A DNA stretch of 64,000 nt, from NCBI GenBank assembly GCA_036877525.1, contig JAZGTH010000058.1:11748501-11812500 (forward strand), read 5' to 3'. The notes below the pieces were generated by a model. It saw only the letters and a program-made list of their open reading frames with translations. It made no database searches and was not told the DNA's origin. Positions 38,927-53,500 of this stretch are shown here, in pieces; position 1 is the first letter of the stretch, and each line of letters begins with the position of its first letter. Position numbers and translations under genes: made by a program. This DNA comes from Chromobotia macracanthus. Its lineage: Eukaryota > Chordata > Actinopteri > Cypriniformes > Botiidae.

Positions 38927-41900
38927 ATAACATGGTGAGCAAAGAACCCAACCATTTGCCAAGTGTTCACAGCCATAGCAATGGCAACCCAGACAAAACA
39001 CCCACCACCGTGACTGTGCGCTCTGTGCTACTCAACCGGAACTCTCCAGATATTGAAAGCAGACTTAAACGCAGACGAAATCGCACACAGCAGGTCCGGT
39101 TTAAAGATCTGGAGGATGATGTGTCTAATGATAAAAATGATAGAGTGAGGAGTAAGAGTCCAACAGAGGTTCTGGACTGGCAAAAGGAGTTAATGAACGG
39201 GCCCTCTCTGGTGGGATCTGTTCGTGGGGACATGGAAAAGACAATAGGAGCAGTGACAGCCTTCCTAAAGAGAGCTCCACCACATCCACTTACCCCTGGG
39301 CCCACCAGACGCTGCTGGGTACCAGCACATCAATGTTCTCTCACATTACCCCTGCCAAGTCAGCCATGCAGGAGCACAGCCATCCAAACCTCACCCAGTT
39401 TGCAAAAACTTCCCTCACTTTCAGCCACAAAAACACGCAGTCACAGCCTGGGGGATAGAGTCGGTGGATGCTGGGATGATGAAGACTCTTCCGATGAGCT
39501 GACTGCACAGGTCTACTTTCCACCATGTAGATCAGAGAAGAGCCCTGGCCAACAGTGTTTTTCTGCTGAGCAATCAACATGCCTGAAAACTGAGGACAAT
39601 CAAACTGCCTCCTTGAGTACAATAACACAACTCCAGCCATGTTCTTTAGCACTGCACAAACAGTCCAGAAGGAGAGGGAGGAGGAAATCGTTAAACAGAG
39701 TAGCGAGTGATCCTGGTAAACCTGAGGCCCCTTGTACTTCCCAATCTAAAAATGTGCCTGCTGACAGAAAATGCCAACAGTCTAACCCATCCAAGAAATC
39801 ACCATCCAAATCCATTACACACAGAACTTCACTGTCAGATATTATACTTCCACAGCATTCCCCCACTCCAAACATAGTTCAAAATGTGGAATGTAATGTC
39901 TCTTCCACTAGCTGTGATTCAGAAGGCCAAGCTATCTCAGACCACACCGCTTCTTTCCAAAAAGGTGTTTCCAACAGTACTTCTGTAAGCCAAGAGGAGT
40001 GCCATCGCTCTTGCCCATCTCAAACAGCTGCACCATCTCTACATACCTCTCAAAATTTTTCTCCCTGTCCCAAAGAAACTCAAAATGTACCATTGCATTG
40101 CTTTTCACCACAGGCTGATTTTCCTGTTGCGTCCATGACACAAAGAGAGCACTGCAGTTTGACCGTTATTGTATCAGAGGCTTTGTGCTGTACCACAACA
40201 CAAGTCACGTCAACTGTCTCTCCATTCTCAACACATGGGCAGACAAGCATGTCTGGTGAAATTTCAGGGCACTGTTGCACATCTGCTATTCAAGCTGTGA
40301 CACATTGTAAGCCTGCTCCAATACCTGTGTCCTATTACATTTCAGAATCAGATACAGAACCCATAACTTCTGTTAAATCCATTCCTGGTTGCCAGACATT
40401 GGAGAAAAGTATTACATGCTGCAGCAGTGCTTGCCAAAAGGCAACTTCCTGTTCTCAAGGAGCATCCGCTGTTACAGCCTCATTCAGTACCACACAGTCA
40501 CGCCAAAAGACTCTAACACAACCGATGCCATGCAATAACACCGTGATTCAACCTGTGCACCCTGTAATATCTCCAATACAATCCACAACTCCTATTCAAC
40601 TGCCAAGCAGTAAGGTCTCTAATGAGAATACATCATTGGATGCTCCATCTCTTCCTGTATCTTGCTGCAACCCAGATAAACAGACTGTGCAAACTACTAG
40701 GCTGATTACACCCCCCCCAACGCCTATTCAATTCACAATTCAACCTTTAATACAATCCATACCATACTGTGTTAAGGATAATTCAGCTGCCACAACAGGT
40801 TCTCCTACAGAACCAATGCCATCGAATAGAATTCCTGCACAAACCCTTCTTCACAGTGTGGTGTCATTTCCTGCTGGTCCTCCCTGTGACAGCACTTCAT
40901 ACACAGCATCACACTTGAAGAGCTCCATTTCAGCTGCCGCACACATCATTCCTATTGCACAAACTGCATTGCATTGCATTCTGGATCCACAAAGTGGAGT
41001 GACTCATGTGACTCCTTCCTTGCCAGTTCTAATTTGCAGCCCCTCTACCCAACCTGTACCAGGTAAACTCTCTGCTGTCCAAACGTTGCCACACTGCAAT
41101 GCTGGTGTGCAAAATGCAGCTTCTTGCAGCACTCCACCTCAATATGTACAAAATGTTAAGACTCCTTCTCAAACAGTACCACACTCCAAGTCATTTCCAC
41201 AAAACATATCACCCATTCTCTGTTCACGTGACGCTATGACCTACACTAGTATACCCCAGGAAACTGTGCTTCCCTCTGCCAATTTCAGGCATTCCTTACC
41301 TCCATACCCCTGCCCTCCACAGGCTGCTCTGCTGTACTCTAACACTGGGGCAAGCCCCTCCCCTCCTCAGGCCTTCTGCAGCACTCAGGACAGACGAGAC
41401 AGGAGAGAGTTTATGCTTCCTCCCCCACCTCCTCCTCCACCTCCATACACCCCCCGCAAAGAGGGTTCCTCTAATCCAGGACAGCCCCGCAAGCCTCCTG
41501 TGGCCAAAGCTGGCAGCAAGAACAGTGAAAAGGATAAAATCAAGGCTGGGGTAGCAAAGTCAAATGCTGAAGCACGAACTGATGAAATCCCGCCTCCTAT
41601 CCCTCCCAAAAGTAAGGCTAGAGCTATGGTGAAACCCACCTGTTTAAGCACCCGACGAGCAATCCTGGGTCCAGAGTCCCAGTCCAATGCAAACCACCTT
41701 CCTTCTGCTGCAGGGACAAACACCCTGGCCCCCCTTGGACCGGCAGAGGGCCAAGCAGACACACTGCGGCAGGTGCAGGAGTTGCTGGGGGGGCTCATGT
41801 CTGGGGCTAAGTGTAAGCTGGATCTGGCAAAAGCGAAAGAGAAACTGTTCGGCCCAAATGGCCCTCTGTATGACATTGGAACTCTGCAGTCTCAGCTGCA

Positions 41901-41996
41901 CAGCCTGGAGGGAGTGTTGGAGACCAGCCAGAACACCATCAAGGTTTTGCTGGACGTCATTCAGGACCTGGAGAAGAAGGAGGCAGAGCGAGACGG
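38927..41996 (+). CDS. insyn2b: insyn2b large coding exon (start codon to coiled coil)
   Basis: One exon encodes 1021 residues plus two bases of the next codon. The acceptor (CTACTTTTAG) leaves only five bases before ATG. The frame is also open upstream through the intron (from 38866), so an unspliced transcript would add 22 residues in frame. The donor is GG then GTGAGT at 41997, confirmed by phase with the exon at 52209. The open frame over 3 kb, the proline-rich module and the INSYN2 blocks leave no doubt that it codes. Confidence 0.93.
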
Positions 41997-44900
41997 GTGA
42001 GTATGTAAGATAGAGGAGGAATAAAGTGGGACTGAAAGAGCATGTAAAACTGTGAATGCTTAAACATACTGTGTTGCTGAAGTCAAGTGGGTAAAAGAAC
42101 ATTTTCCTGTATGCTTGGTGGCTGGTAGAATAAGGAAGTGAGTGGGACATAAACAACAGGAATTGTTCCAACCCTTTGTTTTTGCCTAATAATCATAATC
42201 CTGTGCTGTTATCATTAGCATGTTCCAGCAGTAATAGCTGTGAAAGTTTCTCCCATCTGTCCACTCATCGGGTTCATCACTGAGAGAGATGATTGTTTTT
42301 ATAAGAGAGGTCTCGCAGTGTGTCTTCTGCTGAAAAGCTTTCCAGATTTCTGTAGACTTCAGAGAATATGCCAACTCCTACTTTGAACTGTCTGAAGTGG
42401 GATGTGTGAAAGCAAATTAAATGATTTAAAAATCTTTGCTATCATATCCTGAAAGACAAGCACTCTGGTGAGAGAAAGGCAAGTTTTGTTCTAGAAAGGC
42501 CTTTATTTAAAACATATTTGTTAAGAGCATAATTGGCAATGTTTTTAGTACGCATATTTGAATCTATCAGGTTATTAGTGGATATAAACAAAACCCTTCT
42601 CCTCATTATCAGCCATCAGCTGTTCGTATGCCATGAACAAGGAAACACTCAGTCCTGCTGTACTGCCTAAACATGGCTAAAAGCTCATTTATAACAAATA
42701 ACAATAACGAATAACAAATGTACAACATTATGACATGGTGGCATGGAGGATCATAAATTAAATTAAAAAAGTCTGATGGTTGTTTGGGTATTTATTTTGT
42801 TGGGGGGATTTTAATAAGAATTTTCTACACTGTTTTTCAAAGGAATTATGCTATTCAGGTGATGCTGCCAAAAATAAAATCTGTGCTGAGCATCATATCT
42901 GCCCGGTTGTTCTTCTCATTTTCTGATCACTGCTTGATGAATTACTGCTACAATGGTCAATATACATTGTACACAATTGCAGCATGAAATGCAGCTTGCA
43001 GATAGCGCTGCGTGTTGTGTTTTATAAGCTGATCTGTAATGAGAGTAATTTACTCAGAAGAGCTGCGTGTTGGTGCTGAATGAATGACAATGACAGTTTT
43101 TATAATCTGCTGGATCGTGAATACGATTATTCAGTAGAATTATTGCATGCAAATTTGCCACAACTGTTATGAATTAATCTCATGTGTTTGTGATGCTGTT
43201 AGGTGCTTACTGAAGCCTGAAAGATTTGTGCCACCAACTGCAATCTCCTGCCACAATAATGTTTTGAAGATAAAAAGCAGTAGGCCAGAATCTTTTTAGA
43301 ATGAATATGAGTGGCATACTGATCACAGGCCAGCCATGCTGACACATCTCAGGCAGTGAGTTGCCACTTCATGACGTTGTTTTTGATTTTCATCTAAGCT
43401 GCTAATGTGTAATTGCTAGTAATTGTTTCTTATGTGGAAAATAACATGCATAAAGTAGGTTTATTTTGTAGGATGTTTTTCATATCGTGTCCCTTTAAGA
43501 GAATTAAGTTCAGTCGGCGGCCATCATGGACACATCCTGGGCAGCTACACTACCAGTCAAAAGTTTGGAAACACTTTTTCTTTGTTCCTTTTTTTTAAAT
43601 TTATGAATAATAGTAAACTTATCAAAACTATGAAATAACACTAATGTAACTTCAGAAATGATGTTGTGACTAAAGAAAATTAAAAATAAGGTAAAATAGG
43701 ATATATTCTAGCATATTCAATATAGTCACCCTTCGTCTAGAATTTACAAAGATTTTCTTGACATTTTCCATATTTTAAAGAGACATTTAAAGAGTTTTGA
43801 AGGAGTTGGCTGCTGCTTTTTCTTCATTATTTGGTCCAAATCATCTATTTCAAAAACATTTCTTTTTAAATTGTAGTTTTCTAATTACAAAAATTAAATT
43901 GAAATTAATATGTTGGTACAATTATATTTTTATTTTTCCTTTTTTTAACGTTTAATCAAATGTCTTCAGATTAAAAGATTTTTAAAATAAGAAACATTTC
44001 AGTCAAGTGTTTCCAAACTTTTGACTGGTAGTGTATGTTTGACATACATTTACTGTACACATACTAAACTGTTTGTCAAATCAAAACATCTGTATTTTTA
44101 GGCATGTCTTGCATATGTGAAAAAGAACAAAAACAAAAAGAGGATTGGCTCTTTTATTCAAAGGTCACAAATTTTGTGTCCTGTAGCTGCCACACTGATC
44201 AATGATTTCTCTAGTCTTATGATGGTTTTATACAGCTGTTGAAGAACATGCTTTGAAAATGGACATAAACAGTTGAAGGTTTTCCAGCATGCAAGACATG
44301 GTTGCAGAGATTTGATCGTTGCATTAAGAATCTTTAAAGATTGCACTAAAGCACTTGAAGCAGTGAATTAGAGACTAGTGAATTTAGGACGTGACGTAGA
44401 ATGAAACATGGAGCTGCTCTGCTGACCTTTAGATGGCCATTGTTTAGGGAAAGACTTGTCTGTGAGAGGAGTTCCAGAAGAAAGTATGAACTACATCAGG
44501 GCATTGTTTTCTTTTGCAAGGGTATTTACAGAATACAGAAGTGGAGCAGAGCTCAGGAGATAACGTCTCTCTCTACAGCAGGGTGAATCTGTTTTTATAC
44601 TGAACAAGTGTGCAGCACACACGCAGACAGAGATCAACACGCTGTCACATGTTTAAACATATTTACCAACATATGCAAAACAGGCACGAAGGTTCATCAC
44701 ACACAGAGACCTTTAAAAATCCTCCAGCACTTCTTCACATCTCTTTTAGAAACTCTTTTCCACATCACCCAAGTTCACCCCAAAAAAATCTGCCATCATT
44801 TTGTATCAGAGCATCAGCATCAGTTTCCTTCTTTTTGATGATTATTTGTTTTCCACACAAATAAAGTGTAATGTGAATTTTTACTGCCAAGCCCCAAAAA

Positions 44901-47470
44901 CTCCAGGTTCCAATAAACTTGTCCATATGTCGTATGGTAATGAATTGACTAGCGCATATACTGAGACAACCTTATGATACTTTCATCAGGTTTTTTTGCT
45001 GCATTTTGGATCTTTTTGAAGCACAGCATTAAAAATTTGCATCCTTATTCACTGAATGAAACACACCTCTGCCATTATTCAAAACATCTGCTTTTGTGTT
45101 CCACAGAGAACAAAGTCATGCAGGTTTGAAACAACGTGGATGAGTGCGAGGACATATTTCATGTTCGATGAACTGTTCTTTAATGCTACATTTAAACAAA
45201 ACTTCACGTGGAACTGCATATTCAGTTACAGCTACACCATCCTCTGTTCATGTCCATCTGTGTGTCAGTTTCACATCACATCATATAGAGAAGCACTGCA
45301 TTATTTATGACACAATAACAGAACCTGGCCAACAGACATGCTGATATTTCTGCTGAAGGTCACTGATTGGTCCACTGGGCGTCTGATTGCATGCATGAGT
45401 CTGCTGAGCAGTCACTAACCTACATTACTCACACAATCTGACACATCCCACACTGATACCAACATATTATCAATGAGACTAAATGTAGGTTGGCACTTGT
45501 TTTTAATTGGGAATGGACTGGATTGTAAAAAATGGTCATTACATACCAGAATGGAGGCAAGAGGTGATGTCATTGCAGAGGTAAAAAAGTGGGCTTTTTA
45601 AGTGGGTTAAAAGTGGGCTTAACCCCAGGTTAAAAAAAACATAAAGGCAGAGTTTAGCACAATGCGAAAAGCTTTAGAATGTAATTATTTGAAGTGAGAG
45701 TTGAAGCAGTTTGTCTTGTTCAGCCTCAAAGTTCTGAGAGTCATTATAGCTAAAGACGATGCAAGAATTAGCACTTTGATTTTCCTGAGAGAACACAAAT
45801 GTAATGTGTAAAATTAGCTTCTAACCGCTGTGCAGTATTGCTCACATCTTTGTTTGTGTCTCCTATTAGTGTAATAACAGTACAAACCCCTAGAAAAGGA
45901 AAGTGAAATCCTGTGGCCAAACACATACATCTTACATCCCTATGCTGGTATAGTTTATAACGTTACTTATTTAATATATATCTTTTGATACTCTTACTAG
46001 TTTAATCTCATGTTTGGCAGTCCACAGTCCAGATCCACAGTCTCTCTTTCTTTTAGAATTGAATGCATTATTCATTTATAAGGAAAAATCTATAGAAATA
46101 TCACTTTAAATTTAAAAAACTAAATTTTTTAATTAGAAGCTAAAAAGGACAAGCAATTGTATACAGAATTTTGCATTCTTTACTAGGCTTGTATCTGCTT
46201 TCCGCCTGTAGCTATTGAATGGTCAAATATTAGATTTAGATACATGAGTATAATTTATGCTGTATGTATCGTGGATGTTTTGCTACCCTTCATGAATGTT
46301 TTTGCAGTGACAGCTAATGAGTTATTGAGCGTCTATTTTGTTTTTTCCTCCCACACCTTTGTGACTTTTAGAGGCTAATTTGAGTGGGTGTTGACCATAA
46401 GGCCTTGTCCTGGACCAGTTTCCTGAACCCCAGTCATCAGGAGAAGGAAACTGATCACAGATCAGTCAAGCCAGAGTTATTTTGCATCAACACAGATGGT
46501 GGTGGGTGAACAGGCGGTTATCTGAGCCACGTCAGAGCCCAGAGAACACAAACAACCTCCTGATACCTTTGAGCTTATGAAGGCATCTCAGGACTTACGA
46601 AGGCACTTGAGATGTGGAGTAGCCAGCATAACAGACTGGATCATCAGTCTATCAGATGTAATCCAGCACAAATGTGAGGTCTGATGTTGTTTGGATAACA
46701 CAATTCACTCATCTGGAAATGTGCTGAAGGAGTTTGTTTTTTGTTTTGTTTGTGCATGTTAATTCAGAAACATGTAAAATGACCACATTGAAAAAAGACT
46801 CTAGAACAAAGAAAACTTATGACCAAAAATGAATAAGAAATGTTTAAGGACTCTTTTACCCCCCCAACCCCCCAAAAAAAAAAAATTGGAATGAATTTAC
46901 TCACCTTCATGTTGTTTTCAAACCTGATATGACATAAAACTTTTACTTTTATTTTTGCTTTCTTGTTTATATTTTTATACTTAATTTTGGAGGTTAAAGG
47001 TCACATTAATTTATCATCATATACAGAGTATCCAGAATATTCTTCAAAACATCATGTTTTGTGTTCTGTGGAAGAAAGGAGAGTCACGTTTTTGGAACAA
47101 CTAGGTGAGTTAATGATGATTTTTAATTTTTGGTTTCTTTAAGGTTTTGTTCTGTTGTTGGGACATTGTTGATTACAACTGTACAACACATCAGATTTTC
47201 TTGCAGCCCTCCTGAGATATGGCAGGATTTAGTTATACTTTCTATTCTTGGAAAGTTTTTGCGCACAATTTAGTTTGTTCTTTCCTTGAAAATCTTTTGT
47301 CTGTTCCAATTCCTCATTTTGTTTGTTTGTGTGTGTGTTGAGAGCGATAAACAGTCCTACATTTGACACTCTCCCTCCCACCCGCTAAAACACAACTCAC
47401 AGCTCCAGATCTCAACACAAGCTCAAGTGAACATTTATGCATCCAAAACTTACACCTACATTTTAAGAAC

Positions 47471-47518
<48 letters not shown>

Positions 47519-50500
47519 TGCAGACTTTAATAAATGTATACTACACAACTGGTTTACGGTTTGAAAAATGACAAGCCTGCTGGATGGATAAGTTTAATAT
47601 AAATGTTGTGGTATTTATTTCTGTCTGGTGTTACAGTAAAACGGGTTTTAATTTGAAGATGTCTAAAAAATTCACAGTACTTTTCAATGATGTGCTGGCG
47701 GTATAGAATTAACCCAAATTGTGAATATTGAAGGTATTTTTAATCAAATGTTTTGGTTGTTCATTAAATGTCCTAAAGATCTTCTAGACTATTTTTTAAT
47801 TGCTTCTCTGGTTGTAAGCCACAATCATTGAAACTTTATTCTGTTTCAATGATTTATTGAAATTCAATTCACAATTCAGAATTGTGATTCACTGATTCAG
47901 TTGTCATCAGTCAGATGTTTATTACTGTCTGTGTGGAATAAACATCTAATTAGTGACTGTAAAGGCTAAAAAGCAGATTTTCAGATTCTCTGGGGTTATA
48001 AAATTAAATTAAATCCAAAAAATAAGGCTGAGCAAAAGTGAATATTAGATGAATTCTCATTTAAAACTGAACTGAAAGTAAAAAGAGAAGAATCCTTTAA
48101 TCAGCTTGGTGAAACTGCTTTCTCTATCGATTAGGCTTCAGATGAACTCGTTCAGCTGTGATTCATTGCAGCTCGGCTCACAGTTTGAGTTTATCTTACA
48201 CTTGTCATAGCAAAACTGGAGCTTTACATAAGAGAAGCCAAAGAATATGAAGTGTAATACCCTGCACTCCTCAACCCAGAGGTTATCTGGAAAGTGACCC
48301 CTTTACATCAGAAACGAGTGTTACACATTAGTGAGAGAAAGATTAGTAGTTATAGACGCTAAAGCCAAAGTAAGTTGAAATACTACAATGGTGACATTGG
48401 CTTTACAAATGGAAAAGTGTTTAAAGCTGCATTAATGATGTCACAAAATTTTAGGCTGTTTAGTTAGTGCACACTAGATGTTTGAGTGTCAGTACAGGGA
48501 ATGCTGGTGACAGCTGTGTGTTGTTCAGTTTAGAGGAAGCTTTAGGGTTCAGCACACACACATAAACCTAGAAGTTGGATCTCCTCTTTGGTGGTCTTCT
48601 GTAAAATGTTAAGGCTAGCATCACTTACTTTTGCTTATACACATCCAACCTAAGAGTTTTATTAACTTAAATTGAGAACTGATGTGTGTTAAAGGAAATG
48701 GTTTGTATATGATCATCATTACAATGAAGGGGAGAAATGTGTTTGAGTGCCGCAAAGCTTGTGAGAAATGATTCCTTTAAATCAAAATAAATGATGAAGA
48801 AAATAAAAGATGTGTTGTTTATTGCAGGCAATGACACCTTGCAGTGCGTTCAGAAGTGTAAAACACAAGGATAAGCATCCAAACTAAATGATTTCAGAGA
48901 CACGTTAATCCAACAGTTAGTGTAGTTTAGGGGGCAAAACAAACACACATCAATGCCTCTGCTGGGGCAGTATGGACATGGTAATTAATCACACCTGCCC
49001 CAAAGGAAGCCGTTCTGTGCTAGTGTATTTCTTCAACAACTGCCACCAAAACAAAGTTCCGGTGTTTTTGTGTTACGTTAGTTTGTTATTTTGACTTCAC
49101 TGCACTGATTTTAAACCGGGTTTAGTACATTAACCATCAGTTGATTACAGAGATTATGGTCTCTGGAGGGGACATTCCCTGCAATTAGTGCTCTGTACAC
49201 TGCTTTCAATAAACCGCCTCTGATAAATGACCAATAACTGAAAATCATTACAGCTTTAGCTGTGATACAGTGGTCTGCCGTCCCTCACTTTCCAAAGAGA
49301 AATTTTGAAAACAAACAGAAATCACACCTACAGTACAGTACATATTTTTCAATTCTGTCAACACGGCTTTTGGGTTGTTTCTACAAACTGAGGGACAAGT
49401 CTAAATGTCAGTGTGTGTTTCAGGTGGATTTCTCCATTCAAACATTTATCTGTATTTTCCTGCTTGTTTATGCTGGTTTGGTGTTGGTGATGGTATTGTT
49501 GTAAAGTCTTGTTGATTAAGCTAAAATAAGTTATTTAAAAATGTTACAAAAATGTTTTGATTTATTTACCCTAATGTTTTTTGTGACTGGTTCTGTAAAA
49601 ATGTGGCAGTATAATTCAAATAACTAAATCTCAAGTCTTCTGTTGTCATCTGATAACTTTGTGTGAGACAGAGAAATTTAAGTGAGGTTCTTCTTTCTTA
49701 ATAATCTTATGGCTTCAGAAGTCTCTGATTATAATACACGAGTGTGTTTGAGGACAGTTCCAGTCATTCACATGTGGAATCATATAGGCATCAGTCAGAC
49801 ATTAAACAGTTTGTAATGTTGTTTCACGGCTGATGGAGATAAAAGTGCTGAGGATGATGAGGATTGTTTTAAGACAGACTCTTATTTTGCCTCATCTCTG
49901 TTTCTTTCGTAGTGCTCCTCATTCATTCCATCCTTACAAATGAGAGAGAGAGAGCAAGAGAGAGAGCGACAAGATTATGAGGCTACATTAGCATGCTTGT
50001 CACATAGGCCAGTGGCTTTACAAACATGCACAAGGATGTTTCTGGATGTTTTGGACTTTTTCTCTAAATACACTAACATTTGAATAAATCAGATTATTCC
50101 AATCCTGGATGCTGATTGGTCAATACAATGGTACGATGTCATGTACTGTATAGAAGCAGCTATGATAGCTGTTTATTGCATCACTGCAGAGATTTAGTGC
50201 ACTGCATTGGTATCTTTACATTGCTGTCCATCACTGTTGACGTTCCGCCAGTTGAGTTCTAGCATTCGTTTCCTCCAGTGCTGTGTTGAGAAGAGAAAAA
50301 TACACTTGCCAAAACTCCCAGACATGTCCATTTTGAAGCTTTACTGCCTCCTGGGTTGACCATAACTTTAAGTGTGTGCTCTCCATTACCTTCTGTTTTT
50401 AGAGGCTGTTCGAAATCTCCAAACAGTAGTGATCTGATCTGTGTATAAATGACAGGAGCATATTTGCATATTTTGTTTGCATATTTACAAGATCGCCTTG

Positions 50501-53500
50501 ATGCTTTATGATCTGCTTGGATCGGCATCTTTCTTCATAAGTGCATCTACTTACGCTCACATTTATAATGTGTCAGTGTCTTAGCACATCCAAACACTTT
50601 CAGAGCTTCTTTAACTCTGTGAGGTTGCCCAGGAGTCCTTCACTTCACTCAGACTGTCAAGCAACTCTTCCTCGAACACATAATTGTTTCATTTTGGGCA
50701 AAGTTTGCGATTCTTGGTTTGAAAAGGCTTGAGGCGTATTTACACATTTAGAAATGACTCAGCCTAGTTGTAGAAATTAACACACAAAAAGTAACAAAAC
50801 ATGTTTAAAACATGTTTTTATAGAGAAATACTCTATAAAATTGGGAGCTATATCCCTAAATTGGGAGCTATAATTATATTGCTTCTTGTAACAATAAGTT
50901 AAAAAATATTTTTTGATTTTGAGATTTTGATTTTTGTTTTGTAAATGTCATCAAAAGACAAGTGTTAGTAATTGTACACTCTGCTAGTTGTGCGAGTCAA
51001 AAGAAAACCACAGTAAGAGGAGAATAGTGTAATGTCGTTGACAAAAGAATCATTTCTTTCTGGAGTATTGCATTAGGGATTGTGTTTTGTAAAACAGTTC
51101 TCACTTCATTGTATTATTTTGTTGTTTTTGTGGATGTGCTGCAACATTATTTTTCTGACAGTGAACACCAAACTTCCACTTCTGCTCTAAACTTTTGTGT
51201 AAAAAGCAGCTGTGTGGAGTTTCAGAGGAACAGAGAGAGAATTCCTGTAGCGTCTCTCAGTGTTATTAACAGTGAAAGGTCATCATCTAAACCACATTCA
51301 GTCATTAATCAATCTCCTGCCTCATTTGTCAATATTTAGACATTTTGTCTTTCTTCAGAAATAATGAATGTTGTGTACAGTGCACAGTGTAACTGTGCAA
51401 AAGGCAGTGGTTGCTGACTTACACAGGTGAAAAAAGAAGAATATTTGGTGTTCAGTGTATTATTTTGATTTACAGCAACTCGCTAACTAAAATTATAAAC
51501 AGTAGTTATTGTAATGCAAAGAGCCATAATTATTATTTATTGGTTGGTTTATTGTTTTACAATAAACCAGTTTGCTGGTTTATTTGCATATTTATTTATA
51601 ACTAACTGGCCATAGGTCATAATCTTTATATATTTTGTTTGGTTTTCAGGTCAAAGGTCACTGGTGCTTGGAGATTCTCCTGTGTATTGATTATTTTACC
51701 TTATTTCTTGGTTGTGTTCTGGCCACACACACACATTGTGTGACACACACACAGAGGAGTATAGTCGTGTTGTGCTGATGATAAATGACTAGGCTGTCCT
51801 CAGTGAAAAACTTAAGGTGAGACTTTAAACAGTTTTTAATAAGACAGTTGCATTGAAAATGTGTGTGTGTGTGGGACAGAATGCTTGCATGTGTAGCAGA
51901 AGGAGGGAGATAGATGACCTTTATAAACATTTTATTTTGATAAAGATATCACCTTAGTTAATATGCAATAAAAGCATGGAGCCACATATCTTGTCATAGA
52001 CAGATGGACACATGGACAGAGGGAAAGATGTTATTTCACTATATGCTGTTGTTACAGGGTTTCTGCAGTCAAAATTCTGTCATATCTGGCTGTCACTGTT
52101 AGTTATTAAACACCATGTAACATGTTAAATCATAAGAGCTCGTGCCTTCACAGTGACACTGTCTAAGTCTTTAGGACTCTGTGACGACGCTGTTGTCTTG
52201 TGTTTCAGGAGACATTCATATCGAACAGGACAGGATATTGAGAACTGCGGCACGTGCAGGGACTGCGCCTGTATTATATACAGGTAAGACAGCCTCATTG
52301 TTCTGTATATCATTACAGAACTGTTCAGTGCTGAAGAAGAAGCAGGTGGATGTACATGAAGTCCTCAACTACCCACCAGAAAGAAATCTAATCGCCTGTG
52401 CTTATGTAACGTCTCCCACTGCACAGGTCCACAGAAATGAATAACAACTGCATGTCACCACATTCTGAGCACAGTCCAGAATGAAGGTGTGAACTGAGAC
52501 CTTGTGAATCATACACACGCATGTATGCAGCATATATTGTTTAAATTAGAAGGAAGGGCAGAATCACACAGACTTGTTTTGAGTTTCTTGAAGGGCTGCA
52601 CAGATACAGGCTGTTACAGTTAAGATGACACTGGCCCTTATTAGCCATTAAAGTTTCCATTTATCAGACACTTCTGTTAAATGTGATAAAACATGGACAC
52701 TAATGGACAGTTGTTGAATCTGGTGAATCAGTAGAGCAGGTGAAAATCATGTTATCATCATGTGGAGGTCATATTTCATCATCATTTAAAAGAATAACAA
52801 AACAAGAAGTGTGAAGCATATTTTTTGCATTATGTTATTATTTTATGACAGCCAAGCACAACAATTCTAATGGTCCTAAAATAATACATTTCTTCCTTCT
52901 GATTTTCAGAAGAAATCGGGAGATTATTTAGATTTTGAGAAAATACGATAAGAAATATTTGGGGTCATGTTGATCACAGACTTTGGTGTCTTGGCAGATC
53001 TGAGAATTGTTTAAGACATCAGTGAAATCACTTCTGAATCTTTAGAAGTTTGAGATTTAGACGAGACATATGCAGAAGTGGCTTTCCATGTAATTCAATT
53101 CCTGCAAACAGTGAAGATATTAGAAAGATCTCTCAGGACATGTTTCCCTCAGGTTTAGTGTCTTCATGTCCAGTTCATATGCTGGACATCTGAGGACGTC
53201 TGAAGCGAGATCAGTCAGCTGACAGGAACAGATCTCCGTGTCTGTTACCTTCAGATGTCTTAAGCACAAAAAACAGATGAGCTATAGAGAGAGACAGGCA
53301 GGTAGAGAGACACAAGGTTCATGAAAATTCTTACAGGACCGAATGATCTGAGCACATTCATTACACCTTTATGTTCTTGTAATGTCAACAATTGTCTCAG
53401 TTGTTTCTAAATGACACATAACTGAGGGCTCCATTATGTCGCCTGAGCTGTGACAGAACACAGACACTTACTGTTCATGGTGTGTGTGAGACCTAAACGA

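Larger units (their letters stand above)
41997..52208. other. insyn2b 10-kb intron
   Basis: No exon was recognised. Mobile-element remnants are a Tc1-like deletion derivative (43548-44033), two copies of the cyprinid foldback family (45080-45184 and 46893-47115), and a (CT)n array (47467-47514). A GA tract sits at about 49940-49970. The rest is AT-rich unique DNA. Confidence 0.55.
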
